From: a virus
DNA: 35,845 nt
Reading direction: 5' to 3' (one strand)
IMG/VR virus record: IMGVR_UViG_3300028590_000709
Location: 1-35,845 of that record
The translations under genes and the position numbers were made by a program. Below the pieces are notes generated by a model that was not told the DNA's origin, did not search any database, and was given only the letters and a program-made list of their open reading frames with translations. Within the stretch, counting starts at the first letter, position 1, and every line of letters begins with the position of its first letter. Of this stretch, positions 5,439-13,168 are shown in pieces.

Positions 5439-5894
5439 TTACGCCGCCGCTGCTTGGACGAAGCGCAGCACCTTCGCCCGTTGCATTCCCTCGATGAGCA
5501 GATCGTGTGCGAGAAGCGTGACTTCTGCTCGTTTTGCGGGTGGCAACTGCAGTCCTCGCTCGTCAAGGACTTCCGCTACCAGCTGGAAAGCGACTGTCCA
5601 TTCTTCGAGTTGCACCGGTTGAGATTGATATGACGCCTGCGGCTCGGCGATCGACCTGGCGTCCGCAGTCCATGGTTCGGGCTGGCCGGTAAGCAACTGA
5701 TGACCGCTTAGGTCCACGGCGTTAGCGATCGCGAACAACTGCGCTGCCTTGACGTGATCCGGCAGAACGCGGTCGTGCATGTAGTTCCCGACCGTCTCGG
5801 GGGAAGTTCCCGCCCTGCGGGCCAGTTCGGCCTGAATGAGACCCTTCCGCTCCATGGCGGACCTCAGGCGGCTTCCTATGGTGGGCTTCGTCAT
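5439..5894 (-). CDS. Prophage repressor (HTH, CI-like)
   Basis: This is a 151-residue protein with an N-terminal XRE-type helix-turn-helix: IGSRLRSAMERKGLIQAELA at 6-25, then RAGTSPETVGNYM at 27-39. The C-terminal half is helical and lacks the Ser/Lys dyad of S24 self-cleaving repressors, so induction must use another route, such as an antirepressor. It is divergent from the Cro-like gene, with three operators between the two starts, and two more lie at the leftward promoter. The site at 5898-5911 lies directly against its own start, suggesting autoregulation. Confidence 0.85.
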   Translation of the reverse strand: MTKPTIGSRLRSAMERKGLIQAELARRAGTSPETVGNYMHDRVLPDHVKAAQLFAIANAVDLSGHQLLTGQPEPWTADARSIAEPQASYQSQPVQLEEWTVAFQLVAEVLDERGLQLPPAKRAEVTLLAHDLLIEGMQRAKVLRFVQAAAA

Positions 5895-5897
5895 AGT

Positions 5898-5911
5898 AAA
5901 GCCAGCTTAGC
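5898..5911. promoter_or_regulatory. Operator OR3
   Basis: AAAGCCAGCTTAGC fits the nAAG-4N-CTTAGC pattern and ends four bases from the repressor start codon, a position suited to autorepression. Confidence 0.5.
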
Positions 5912-5922
5912 GACTGCCGTGC

Positions 5923-5936
5923 CAAGCGGGCTTGAC
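5923..5936. promoter_or_regulatory. Operator OR2
   Basis: CAAGCGGGCTTGAC contains a perfect inverted repeat (CAAGC-GG-GCTTG) and overlaps the -35 of the rightward promoter. It is similar to OL2. Confidence 0.55.
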
Positions 5937-5960
5937 GTTGAAGCTAAGACGACTTAGCCT
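5932..5960 (+). promoter_or_regulatory. Rightward early promoter PR
   Basis: TTGACG (5932-5937), a 17-bp spacer, and TAGCCT (5955-5960) form a plausible promoter. The start point would be near 5967, only a few bases before the Cro-like start codon at 5970, so the first gene may be read from an almost leaderless message. Confidence 0.5.
5945..5958. promoter_or_regulatory. Operator OR1
   Basis: TAAGACGACTTAGC is the core of the perfect palindrome GCTAAG-ACGA-CTTAGC (5943-5958). It sits over the -10 region of the rightward promoter and matches OL1 at 13 of 14 bases. Confidence 0.6.
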
Positions 5961-5969
5961 CCACGTCCC

Positions 5970-6176
5970 ATGAGCCAGCTGACAAAGAAATTCGTTCGCG
6001 AACGCCTGGGCCTGGAGAGCGACGCTGCCCTGGCCAGGATGTTCAACGTGTCCCGGGCAGCGGTGGCGCAGTGGGGCGAGGACGACCCACTGCCTGAGCC
6101 AAGGCGGACGTGGCTGCACCTCCACATGGCAGACAAATTTCCGCTGGGGCAGACCGCCGAACGGGAGGCCCGCTGA
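5970..6176 (+). CDS. Cro-like HTH regulator
   Basis: This is a 68-residue protein with a helix-turn-helix near residues 17-36 (ESDAALARMFNVSRAAVAQW), of the Cro/YdaS type. It is the first gene of the rightward operon, divergent from the repressor, which is the classical Cro position. It should compete for the same operators and favour lytic growth. No ribosome site precedes the ATG, which fits translation from a leaderless transcript. The assignment rests on motif and position. Confidence 0.8.
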   Translation: MSQLTKKFVRERLGLESDAALARMFNVSRAAVAQWGEDDPLPEPRRTWLHLHMADKFPLGQTAEREAR

Positions 6177-6177
6177 C

Positions 6178-6522
6178 ATGCCGCGTGCCCGTCGCAATCT
6201 CTCGCAATCCGAAATTCTCTCCATGGTCCTGAGCACCAGCGACGCCCAGCGCCTACGCGGTGAGTGGCCGGAAGACCGGCGGCGGGATTCAGTCTCGTCC
6301 ACGGCGATGTTCCTGTGGTTGGCCCTTGCCCTGACCCTGCTGGCCTTGGCCGGTACGTTTGTGTGGGAGGCCGTGCGCTGGGCCGAACAGGACTGCGATG
6401 ACGGCGCCGGGTCCGGTGCGCGTGTGGAATGCGCGCAACGCGGTAAACACGAAGCGCGTGGGGAAGGGAAGGATGTTGGGCATGGCGCGAAGTCTGCTGT
6501 GCCTGCTGGGGGTAGCGCATGA
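6178..6522 (+). CDS. Small early membrane protein, unknown function
   Basis: This is a 114-residue protein with one membrane segment near residues 43-64 (AMFLWLALALTLLALAGTFVWE), a basic N-terminus on the likely cytoplasmic side, and a long hydrophilic tail. Its start is 1 bp after the Cro-like stop, and its end overlaps the next gene as ATGA. Early rightward genes in this position often encode CII-like or host-takeover proteins, but no DNA-binding motif is seen. Confidence 0.65.
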   Translation: MPRARRNLSQSEILSMVLSTSDAQRLRGEWPEDRRRDSVSSTAMFLWLALALTLLALAGTFVWEAVRWAEQDCDDGAGSGARVECAQRGKHEARGEGKDVGHGAKSAVPAGGSA

Positions 6523-7085
6523 AGCCCGCGCGTCAGTTCCTGCCCCCGCGCCAGTCCGTTGTCTACGGACATACGCGTCGCATGCTCGACCAGACCGCGA
6601 CCAACTATCAGTCCTTCGCCATGGCGTTGGCTGACAGCTATCTGAGCAGCGTGGCGCCGGACGTGCGCGGCGTGCCATTCCGCCTTGGCGATGACCCGTC
6701 CGCCGACATGAAGCACAACGCGCAGATCCTGCGCCGCTATCTCGATGGCACGGTCAAAGCGCTGCCGGCAGACCTGGAAGACGCGTGGGTGATGGCATTG
6801 CCGGAGCCCTATCGCGGTGAGTGCGAACGGGACCTGTCGCGGCGACGTGGCCTGTTGGTCGTGCATCAACTTCAGACCGACGAGGCGGGGGAGGCGGTGG
6901 GGCTTGCGCGGCTGCTGTTGGAGTTCGGGCAGTTCGTCGAGGCCCTTGGCCCCGCGCTCGCAGATGGCCGTATCAGTGAAGCCGACGCGCAGTTCGCGCG
7001 CCGCATCCTCAACGAATCCGACGACCTGATCAGCGCCGTGCTGAGCGTGCGGCGACAGGTGCAGAACATCCTTCCGGGGGCATAG
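6519..7085 (+). CDS. Early phage protein, unknown function
   Basis: This is a 188-residue helical protein without a recognised domain. It includes LEDAWVMALPEPYRGECERDL in the middle and a regular acidic helix near the C-terminus. ATG 6519 overlaps the previous stop, so it is translationally coupled. Conserved-looking early genes of this size lie before the primase in many temperate phages. DNA-binding or regulatory roles are common but cannot be shown here. Confidence 0.7.
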   Translation: MKPARQFLPPRQSVVYGHTRRMLDQTATNYQSFAMALADSYLSSVAPDVRGVPFRLGDDPSADMKHNAQILRRYLDGTVKALPADLEDAWVMALPEPYRGECERDLSRRRGLLVVHQLQTDEAGEAVGLARLLLEFGQFVEALGPALADGRISEADAQFARRILNESDDLISAVLSVRRQVQNILPGA

Positions 7086-7089
7086 ACGC

Positions 7090-7302
7090 ATGGACAGGGG
7101 GAGTCACTACCGCCCGCTTCTGCCGGGCTTGCCGAATGCACGCCGCTGTGCGCCTGGACTGCTGGCTGCGATGGCGGCGCTGTATGACGACGCCCATGCA
7201 CTGACCCACGAGCAAGCCATCGCCGAGTACGACCGCATTGCGATGGAGGACGACGCGCGTCGATCGGTGCAGCGGGCGCTGCCGCTGCGGGGTGGTGAGT
7301 GA
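7090..7302 (+). CDS. Small early protein, unknown function
   Basis: This 70-residue protein contains LLAAMAALYDDAHALTHEQAIAEYDRIA-type helices (residues 24-51). It starts at ATG 7090, 4 bp after the preceding stop. It is the last clear gene before the 195-bp structured region ahead of the primase. No family is recognised. Confidence 0.6.
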   Translation: MDRGSHYRPLLPGLPNARRCAPGLLAAMAALYDDAHALTHEQAIAEYDRIAMEDDARRSVQRALPLRGGE

Positions 7303-7372
7303 CGTTGCATTGCCCGTCGATTCCCCGGCCCCCTCGGCGTGAGAGCGGAATGCGCGCGTCGACGCACGGCAA

Positions 7373-7497
7373 TTCAGTAACCCTTGACGCGCGGTCGAAC
7401 CTGAACGGGTCCGGGCATGGGTCCTCCCTGGAGGGTGCCCACGCGGGTTATCGGACGCGCGATATCGGGGTAGTTAGCGGGGTCGTCGGTTACTGAA
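7373..7497 (+). promoter_or_regulatory. Candidate structured RNA leader of the primase gene
   Basis: TTCAGTAACC (7373-7382) is a perfect inverted copy of GGTTACTGAA (7488-7497), which ends directly before the primase ATG. The pairing is extended by GACG (7386-7389) with CGTC (7484-7487). An inner hairpin (GGGCA 7413-7417 with TGCCC 7436-7440, and CCTCC with GGAGG inside it) lies between them. The closing stem would cover the translation-initiation region, which lacks a strong ribosome site. A frame at 7299-7496 spans this segment but is not convincing as a gene. Confidence 0.45.
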
Positions 7498-9903
7498 ATG
7501 GCAGTCAACTACGACGACGTCCTCGAGCAACTGCGCGGCTTCGGCCTGCTGATCGACCACCTGGATACCAGCGGGCGCATGATCCGCGTGCGCACCGAAG
7601 GCGGCGGTCGCGAGAAGCGTGGCTGGTACACGCTCCACGAATTCGCACCGCCGGGCGGCGACGTGCTGATCGTCGGTACGTACGGCATCTGGCACGCGAA
7701 CGACAACGGCGCGCAGAAGGTGGAGCTGCGGAAGCGCGATCGCGAGTTCACCGATGAGCAGCGCGCCGCCCTGACGAAGCGTCTTCGCGAGGATCGCGAG
7801 CGCGCCCGGGCTGAAGAGCGCCGCCGGCACGAAGCCGCCGCCCGCCACGCCCGCACAATGTGGTCGCGCCTGGTCGTCGACGGCGAGGCCGAGTACCTGA
7901 AACGCAAGGGCGTGCGTGGCCACGGCCTGCGCTACTCGCCGAAGGGTGCGGCCGTGGTGCCGGTGCTCGATGCCGGCGGCGGCATGCACGGCCTGCAACT
8001 GCTGCGCACGAAGCAGGAAGCCGCCGAGCAGCAGAAGCCCGAGAAGGAATTCTGGCCGGCCGGCCTGGCGAAGAAGGGCCACTTCCACCTGATCGGCTCG
8101 CCCGACTGGCTGATCCTGGTGGCCGAGGGTTACGCCACCGGCGCCACCCTGTACGAGGCCACCACCTATCCCGTCGCCGTCGTATTCGACGCCGGCAACA
8201 TCGACGGGGTCTGCGCCGCGCTGCGCAAGCAGTACCCACGCGCGCGGCTGCTGATCTGCGCCGACGACGACATCCTGGCGCGGCACAAGAAGTGCGGCAC
8301 GCGCTTCATCCTGGACGATCACCCGGCCACCTGCCCGGAGTGTGGCGAGGAGCATCGGCTCACCAACGCCGGCGTGGCCGCCGCGTCGGCCGCGGCGCTG
8401 GCGCACAATGGCGCTTGGCTTCTGCCCAGGTTCGAGGACGAAGCTGCGCGCCGCGACAAGTTCCTCGAGCGTGGCCACAAGGTCAACGACTTCAACGACC
8501 TCTACCAAGCCGAAGGCTTGCACGTGGTCCGTACGCAGGTCGAAGCCCGCCTCACGGATCTAGCGTGGGGCCGGCCCCAGGCGCCGCGCGTCTCCATCAC
8601 CACCGGGGGCGCGGGGGACGCGCCGTTGCGCCCGGTCGAATCGAGTCAGGAACTTCTGTCGCGGTTCTCGCTGGTGGCCGGGCAGGGCGGCACGGTGTTC
8701 GACCGCCAGGAGCATTGCCTGATGTCGCTGTCGGACATGCGCGACATGTGCCTGCGGAAAGACGTGCACCGCGACTGGCAGGAATCGCCCAGGCGCCGCA
8801 TCGTGCGCGTGCGCGAAGTCGGCTTCGACCCGGCCGGCGACGACCCCAACATCACCTGCAACCTCTGGGCTGGCTGGCCCACCACGCCCCGACCAGGCAA
8901 CTGCGAAAAACTGCTGCAGCTGCTGTGGCACATGTGCAGCGCCGATCGCAACGCGACGGAGCTATACCACTGGGTGCTGAAGTGGGTGGCCTATCCAGTC
9001 CAGCACCCAGGCGCCAAGATGAAAACCACTCTGGTGCTACATGGTCCGCAGGGCACTGGCAAGAACATGTTCTTCGAGGCGCTGATGGGGATCTATGGCC
9101 AGTACGGCCGGATCATCGACCAGTCCGCAATCGAGGACCGCTTCAACGACTGGGCCAGCCGCAAGCTGTTCCTGATCGCCGACGAGGTGATCGCGCGCTC
9201 GGATCTGTACCACGTCAAGAACAAGCTCAAGGCCTTCATTACGGGCGAGTGGATCCGCATCAACCCGAAGAACATGGCGGCGTACGACGAGCGGAATCAC
9301 GTGAACATCGTGTTCCTCTCGAACGAGGCAATGCCGGTCGTGCTTGAGGAGGATGATCGCCGGCACGCCGTGATTTGGACGCCGGAAAAGCTGTCGGCCG
9401 AGTTCTACCGCGCCGTGCTGCAGGAGCTGGCCGACGGCGGCGTGGCCGCGCTGCACAACCACCTCCTGTCACTGGACCTGGGCGACTTCGGGCCCGGCAC
9501 GCTGCCGCCGCACACCGAGGCGCGCGACGAGCTGATCAGCCTGGGACTGGATACGCCGCTGCGGTTCTTCGACGAGCTGTACGGGCAGGAGATCCACAGC
9601 ATCAAGCCAAGACCCGGCCTGACCGAGGACTGGTACGAGGTCTACAAGGTCTGGTGCCACCGCGCCGGCACGCGCGCCGCGCCGTCATCGAAGTTCGTCA
9701 ATGCGCTAGTGCGCAAGCGAGGAGTGGCCCCACCGAAGAGCAACCGCAAGCGCTACTACGTCAACCAGGAGCAGCGCGGCCCCCATTCGTTCCTGATGCT
9801 GGGACTGACGGCGCCGGAGGATGGCAGCAGCGAGCCCATCTGGTTCGGCGAGCAGGCGGTGCAGGTCCGCGCGGACCTCAACGCCTATAAGGGGGCCGCA
9901 TGA
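7498..9903 (+). CDS. Primase-helicase (toprim plus SF3/D5-like ATPase)
   Basis: This 801-residue replication protein has an N-terminal part with a toprim domain: LILVAEGYATGATL near 204-217, and LLICADDD near 250-258. Next is a zinc-knuckle-like CG...CPECG segment near 265-283, then a C-terminal helicase of the D5/VirE-like type. The Walker A motif is GPQGTGKN (about 514-521) and the Walker B-like motif is LFLIADEV (about 557-564), followed by an FLSNE sensor. It would synthesise primers and unwind DNA for phage replication. It starts right after a long inverted repeat that may control translation. An iteron array, perhaps its origin, follows at once. Confidence 0.9.
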   Translation: MAVNYDDVLEQLRGFGLLIDHLDTSGRMIRVRTEGGGREKRGWYTLHEFAPPGGDVLIVGTYGIWHANDNGAQKVELRKRDREFTDEQRAALTKRLREDRERARAEERRRHEAAARHARTMWSRLVVDGEAEYLKRKGVRGHGLRYSPKGAAVVPVLDAGGGMHGLQLLRTKQEAAEQQKPEKEFWPAGLAKKGHFHLIGSPDWLILVAEGYATGATLYEATTYPVAVVFDAGNIDGVCAALRKQYPRARLLICADDDILARHKKCGTRFILDDHPATCPECGEEHRLTNAGVAAASAAALAHNGAWLLPRFEDEAARRDKFLERGHKVNDFNDLYQAEGLHVVRTQVEARLTDLAWGRPQAPRVSITTGGAGDAPLRPVESSQELLSRFSLVAGQGGTVFDRQEHCLMSLSDMRDMCLRKDVHRDWQESPRRRIVRVREVGFDPAGDDPNITCNLWAGWPTTPRPGNCEKLLQLLWHMCSADRNATELYHWVLKWVAYPVQHPGAKMKTTLVLHGPQGTGKNMFFEALMGIYGQYGRIIDQSAIEDRFNDWASRKLFLIADEVIARSDLYHVKNKLKAFITGEWIRINPKNMAAYDERNHVNIVFLSNEAMPVVLEEDDRRHAVIWTPEKLSAEFYRAVLQELADGGVAALHNHLLSLDLGDFGPGTLPPHTEARDELISLGLDTPLRFFDELYGQEIHSIKPRPGLTEDWYEVYKVWCHRAGTRAAPSSKFVNALVRKRGVAPPKSNRKRYYVNQEQRGPHSFLMLGLTAPEDGSSEPIWFGEQAVQVRADLNAYKGAA

Positions 9904-10244
9904 CCGGGGGTGTGCAGGGTGTGCAGCCACGCGTGCAGGGTAGAGCCTCGACCGAAAGCCATACGGCGCACGGCTTGTGCAGAGTGTGCAGGGTGTGCAG
10001 GCCCTATATAGGCGCGTGCGTGCGTGAGCGCCACTCGCTTCGGAGAACGCGCAGTGCTGCGCTCACGCGTATATACCCCCCTGCACACCCTGCACACCCT
10101 GCACACGCCGCGTCACCGCTGCGTTTCGTCATTTCGTCACCCTGCACACCTCCCTGCACACCCCGCACAGGGGGTCGCGCGCGCGCGCGGATGACTCTCC
10201 TGCTTGCGCTGAAAGGAAGGGAAGAGGGAGGCAGCAGGGCATGA
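9900..10244 (+). CDS. Doubtful ORF across the iteron palindrome
   Basis: This is a 114-codon frame that overlaps the primase stop by ATGA at one end and the terminase start by ATGA at the other, as real genes do in this phage. Its sequence is dominated by the repeat array (VQGVQ, CRVCRVC, HPAHPAH), and both strands are open because the region is palindromic. I think the DNA repeats are the functional part, and a protein is less likely. Confidence 0.25.
   Translation: MTGGVQGVQPRVQGRASTESHTAHGLCRVCRVCRPYIGACVRERHSLRRTRSAALTRIYPPAHPAHPAHAASPLRFVISSPCTPPCTPRTGGRARARMTLLLALKGREEGGSRA
9911..10170. repeat. Inverted TGTGCAG iteron array: candidate replication origin or packaging site
   Basis: The left arm has TGTGCAG at 9911, 9920, 9976, 9985 and 9994, at a 9-bp period within clusters. 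The right arm has the inverse CTGCACA at 10081, 10090, 10099, 10142 and 10154. Between them are TATATA on both sides and the inverted pair CGTGAGCG/CGCTCACG (10023-10030 and 10060-10067). The whole forms a long imperfect palindrome around 10045. A (CG)n tract follows near 10176-10189. It sits between the primase-helicase and the small terminase gene, so binding by either protein is plausible. Confidence 0.65.
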
Positions 10245-10837
10245 GCGGCGCGAACGAGGTCACCGCCAAGCAGCTGGCCCACATCCTGGGCGTGGGCCCT
10301 TCCTACATCACCCAGCTCAAGGGAGAGGGGCGGCTAGTGCGCACGACCGATGGCAAGCGCTACCTGCTGGCAGAGAGCCGCAGGCTGCTGGCCGAGACCG
10401 CCGACCCGGCCAAGGCGGGTGTGGCGGCGCGCCACGCGGCCGCACGTGGCGCTGCCGTCGCCCTGGAAACGTCGTCGACGGCGAGCGAGCCGGATGACGC
10501 GGAGGCGCCGCTGGCGCCTGCCCAGGACGACCCTTTGGCCAAGCGCCGCGCGCTCGCCCAGGCACAGGCCGAAGAGGCGAGGGCACGCAAACTGCTGCGC
10601 GACGAGGCGGTCGAGCTGGGTCAGCTTCTGCCGGTCGACGAGGTGCGCTCCGCGATCGCCGATGCCGTCACCGCCATGCGTGCCGACCTGGACAACCTGC
10701 CGGCGATCCTGGCGCCGCAACTGGCGGCTGAGCAGGACGAGGACCGCGTTCGCGTGATCCTGCGCGACGCCATCGAACACATCGAGCGCGAGTTCGCGCG
10801 CAAGGCCGCTGCCATCGCGAAGGAAGAGACGCGATGA
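10241..10837 (+). CDS. Terminase small subunit (Nu1-like)
   Basis: This is a 198-residue protein with an N-terminal winged-helix DNA-binding part: VTAKQLAHILGVGPSYITQL at residues 7-26, then GRLVRT. A long helical middle and C-terminus (about 90-198) should oligomerise and hold the large subunit. Nu1-type proteins recognise the packaging site and direct the large terminase. A strong purine-rich ribosome site precedes ATG 10241. Its stop overlaps the large terminase start by ATGA. It is slightly longer than lambda Nu1 (181 residues). Confidence 0.88.
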   Translation: MSGANEVTAKQLAHILGVGPSYITQLKGEGRLVRTTDGKRYLLAESRRLLAETADPAKAGVAARHAAARGAAVALETSSTASEPDDAEAPLAPAQDDPLAKRRALAQAQAEEARARKLLRDEAVELGQLLPVDEVRSAIADAVTAMRADLDNLPAILAPQLAAEQDEDRVRVILRDAIEHIEREFARKAAAIAKEETR

Positions 10838-12813
10838 ACGCCAACCCACGCTCCGTGATCTTCACTGCCGTAGCGCGTGCGATCGCGCCTCGCATTCCGA
10901 CACGCGTAAGCGAGTTCGCGGAACGCAACCGGATCCTCTCCGGCAAAGGAAGTCAGATGGCGGGGCAATGGCGGAACGACCGCAACCCGCTGCAGATCGA
11001 AATCATGGACTGCATGTCGGCGCGCAGTCCTGTGCATGAAGCCGTCGCGCTCTTGCCCATCCAATTCGGTAAGTCGGAGATCGAGACGAACATCCTGATG
11101 TACGCCATGTGCGAGGACCCCGGTCCGATCATGGTTGTCTTGCCCGGCGAAGTGTCGATGAACAAGTGGATCGACCAGAAGCTCAATCCGCTGATCGATA
11201 GCTGCCCTGCGGTACAACGTGTGCTCACGAGCTTGGCCAGTCGCGAATCCAGCAACCGGCGAGCCTTCAAGGATTTCGAGGGTGGCCAGCTCTACATCGA
11301 GCACGCGGGCAATCCCACGCGCCTCAAGTCGACCAGCGTCAAGCGATTGCTGGTCGACGAGTTCTCCAGCTTCGCCGCGGCGCTCAAGACCGGCGATGAT
11401 CCCGATGAGATGCTCAACGGCCGCAACTCGGCCTTCCCCAGCACCTACAAGCGGCTCAAGGTGGGCACGCCGGATACCGTCGGCACCTGCCGCCTGACCG
11501 CGCTGTGGGAGAAGTCGGACCAGCGTCTGTTCCACGTGGCGTGCCCCGACTGCGATGCGAAACAGCCGTTGGAGTGGAGTGGCTTGCAGTGGACACCGGA
11601 GGCGGCGCGCTGCTGGTACGCCTGCCGCGAGTGCGGCGTGGTGATCGAGGAGTACCAGAAGACCGCGATGATCGCGCAGGCGCACGCGCGCCAGCAAACC
11701 GGCGAGCTGGGCATCGGCTGGGTGCCCACGCATCCGGAGCGCAAGATCCGCGGCTACCGCGCCAACTGCCTGTACTACCCGCTGGGCCTCGGGCCACGCT
11801 GGCTGGACCTGGTGCACATGTGGCTGGACGCTCAGGGCGATCCGGCCAAACTGAAGACCTTCGTCAACGACCGGCTGGCAGAGGCTTGGGAAGACCCGGC
11901 CATGCGCGCGGTCAAGCAGAACCTGGTCGCTGAGCGCGCGGAGGCGAGGGGTCTGCGCCCGGTGCCGCACTGGGTGGTCGCCGTGACCGCCGGCGTCGAC
12001 ACGCAGGACAACCGCCTGGCCGTACATCGCATCGGCTGGGGCAGGGCGCCGAAGGGCGGGCTGCGCTGCTGGACCATCGACTACGTGGAGCTGCCGGGCG
12101 ATCCCGCCAGCGACGATGTGTGGGTCGCGCTGACCGAACTGCTCAACGAACCCATCGACCGCGAAGATGGCGCGGCGCTGCGCGTCGACGCCAGCGCGCA
12201 GGACATCCTGGGCCACCGCACCGAGGACGTGAAAGCCTACGTGCGCGATCGCCGCGGCGGCCGTCGGCACATGGCCATCTTCGGCGCCAAGTCCAGCAAC
12301 GCGCCCGCCATCGGCAAGGGCAAGCTGCAGGACATCAACTGGCGCGGCCGTTACGACAAGCGCGGCGTGATGGTCTACCAGGTGGGCACGGTCACCATCA
12401 AGAACATGATGTACGGCTGGCTCGGTGCCGACGAGGACCGGGAGCTGGACGACCGCCGCATGCGCTTCTCCGACCAGCTCTCGCTGGAGTACTTCGGCGG
12501 CCTGACCAGCGAAACGTTCGATCCTCGCAAGAACCGCTATGTGCCGAAGCGCGGGAGCCCGCGGAATGAGCCGCTCGATACGTGGGTGTACGCCTACGCC
12601 GCCACTCTGCACCCAGAGGTGCGCCTGCCGCAGTGGACGCGCGCCCAATGGGAGGCCCGCGCCGCACAGCTGCTGGCCAGCATCGGCAAGCGTGCGGTGG
12701 ATTCCCGTGAAACACCGAGCGCGCCCGATCCTCAACCGAAGCGCGTGGATTCCCGTGAAACACCGCGCGAGGAAGATGACTTCGGCTCGGGCCGGTGGAG
12801 CAGCCGCCTGTGA
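10834..12813 (+). CDS. Terminase large subunit (GpA family)
   Basis: This 659-residue protein, close to lambda gpA (641), is the motor and nuclease that cuts and packages DNA. The ATP-binding loop is PIQFGKSE (75-82), a deviant Walker A typical of GpA. The Walker B-like LLVDEFSSF is near 170-178, and two CxxC pairs (CPDC near 237, CREC near 264) suggest a zinc ribbon. AGVDTQDNR near 387-395 begins the RNase H-like nuclease domain. The C-terminal tail carries a 16-codon direct repeat (VDSRETP twice). Its presence with a Nu1-like subunit implies cos-type packaging. Confidence 0.93.
   Translation: MNANPRSVIFTAVARAIAPRIPTRVSEFAERNRILSGKGSQMAGQWRNDRNPLQIEIMDCMSARSPVHEAVALLPIQFGKSEIETNILMYAMCEDPGPIMVVLPGEVSMNKWIDQKLNPLIDSCPAVQRVLTSLASRESSNRRAFKDFEGGQLYIEHAGNPTRLKSTSVKRLLVDEFSSFAAALKTGDDPDEMLNGRNSAFPSTYKRLKVGTPDTVGTCRLTALWEKSDQRLFHVACPDCDAKQPLEWSGLQWTPEAARCWYACRECGVVIEEYQKTAMIAQAHARQQTGELGIGWVPTHPERKIRGYRANCLYYPLGLGPRWLDLVHMWLDAQGDPAKLKTFVNDRLAEAWEDPAMRAVKQNLVAERAEARGLRPVPHWVVAVTAGVDTQDNRLAVHRIGWGRAPKGGLRCWTIDYVELPGDPASDDVWVALTELLNEPIDREDGAALRVDASAQDILGHRTEDVKAYVRDRRGGRRHMAIFGAKSSNAPAIGKGKLQDINWRGRYDKRGVMVYQVGTVTIKNMMYGWLGADEDRELDDRRMRFSDQLSLEYFGGLTSETFDPRKNRYVPKRGSPRNEPLDTWVYAYAATLHPEVRLPQWTRAQWEARAAQLLASIGKRAVDSRETPSAPDPQPKRVDSRETPREEDDFGSGRWSSRL
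12697..12765 (+). repeat. 48-bp-period direct repeat in the terminase tail
   Basis: A perfect 21-bp sequence starting GTGGATTCCCGTGAAACACC occurs at 12697-12717 and 12745-12765, in frame, encoding VDSRETP twice. It looks like a recent in-frame duplication or a dispersed element inside the gene's disordered end. Confidence 0.75.
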
Positions 12814-13106
12814 GTCGCAACACCGCCCGCGCCAAAGCCAGGATCGATCAGCTGTCCGACGAGCTCGCCATCGGCGCCGCCATCCGTCTGCGGACGGACG
12901 CCGACCAGATCAAGGCCATCGTCGACGCTGTCGTGGCCTACCTCGTTGAGGAGTATCCATCCCAGGATCTCTACATCCCGTCGGCTGTGACGTACCCGGT
13001 GGATGAGATCCGCGCCGACTTCAAGACCATGTCCATGCGGGCGCTGTGCCGCAAGTACCGCATCAGCCGCCAGACCGTCTACCGGCTGCTCGACAGCGAG
13101 GTGTGA
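12810..13106 (+). CDS. Mor-like transcription activator family protein
   Basis: This is a 98-residue protein. Residues from about 55 on read LYIPSAV, then IRADFKTMSMRALCRKYRIS, then RQTVYRLL. This matches the Mor/C family layout of a dimerisation strand, an F-x-G-like turn and a C-terminal helix-turn-helix. Mu Mor activates middle or late genes. The GTG at 12810 overlaps the large terminase stop as GTGA and is preferred over GTG 12795. Its place inside the packaging genes suggests it activates the late operon, but no target site was identified. Confidence 0.7.
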   Translation: MSRNTARAKARIDQLSDELAIGAAIRLRTDADQIKAIVDAVVAYLVEEYPSQDLYIPSAVTYPVDEIRADFKTMSMRALCRKYRISRQTVYRLLDSEV

Positions 13107-13168
13107 TCACGCGGGGTGCGTACGTTTCCCCGAGATTGTGCGCACTCGGGTCGGCAACCTAGCCGCCC

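Noticed and set aside
7299-7496. 65-codon frame starting in a GTGA overlap
   Set aside because: Its codon use is unlike its neighbours, and it covers an inverted repeat and hairpin that better explain the segment. A small peptide cannot be fully excluded.
9911-10170. Possible CRISPR array
   Set aside because: Units are 7-9 bp, in tandem and in both orientations, without spacers of constant length and with no cas genes nearby.
10621-12735. Minus-strand frame of 704 codons
   Set aside because: It lies opposite the terminase genes in GC-rich DNA. The sense products are clearly recognisable and the antisense product has no family features.
13107-13168. Hairpin CCCGAG/CTCGGG before gpW as a cos site
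   Set aside because: It is short and lies after the terminase genes. The repeat array upstream of the small terminase is a better candidate.
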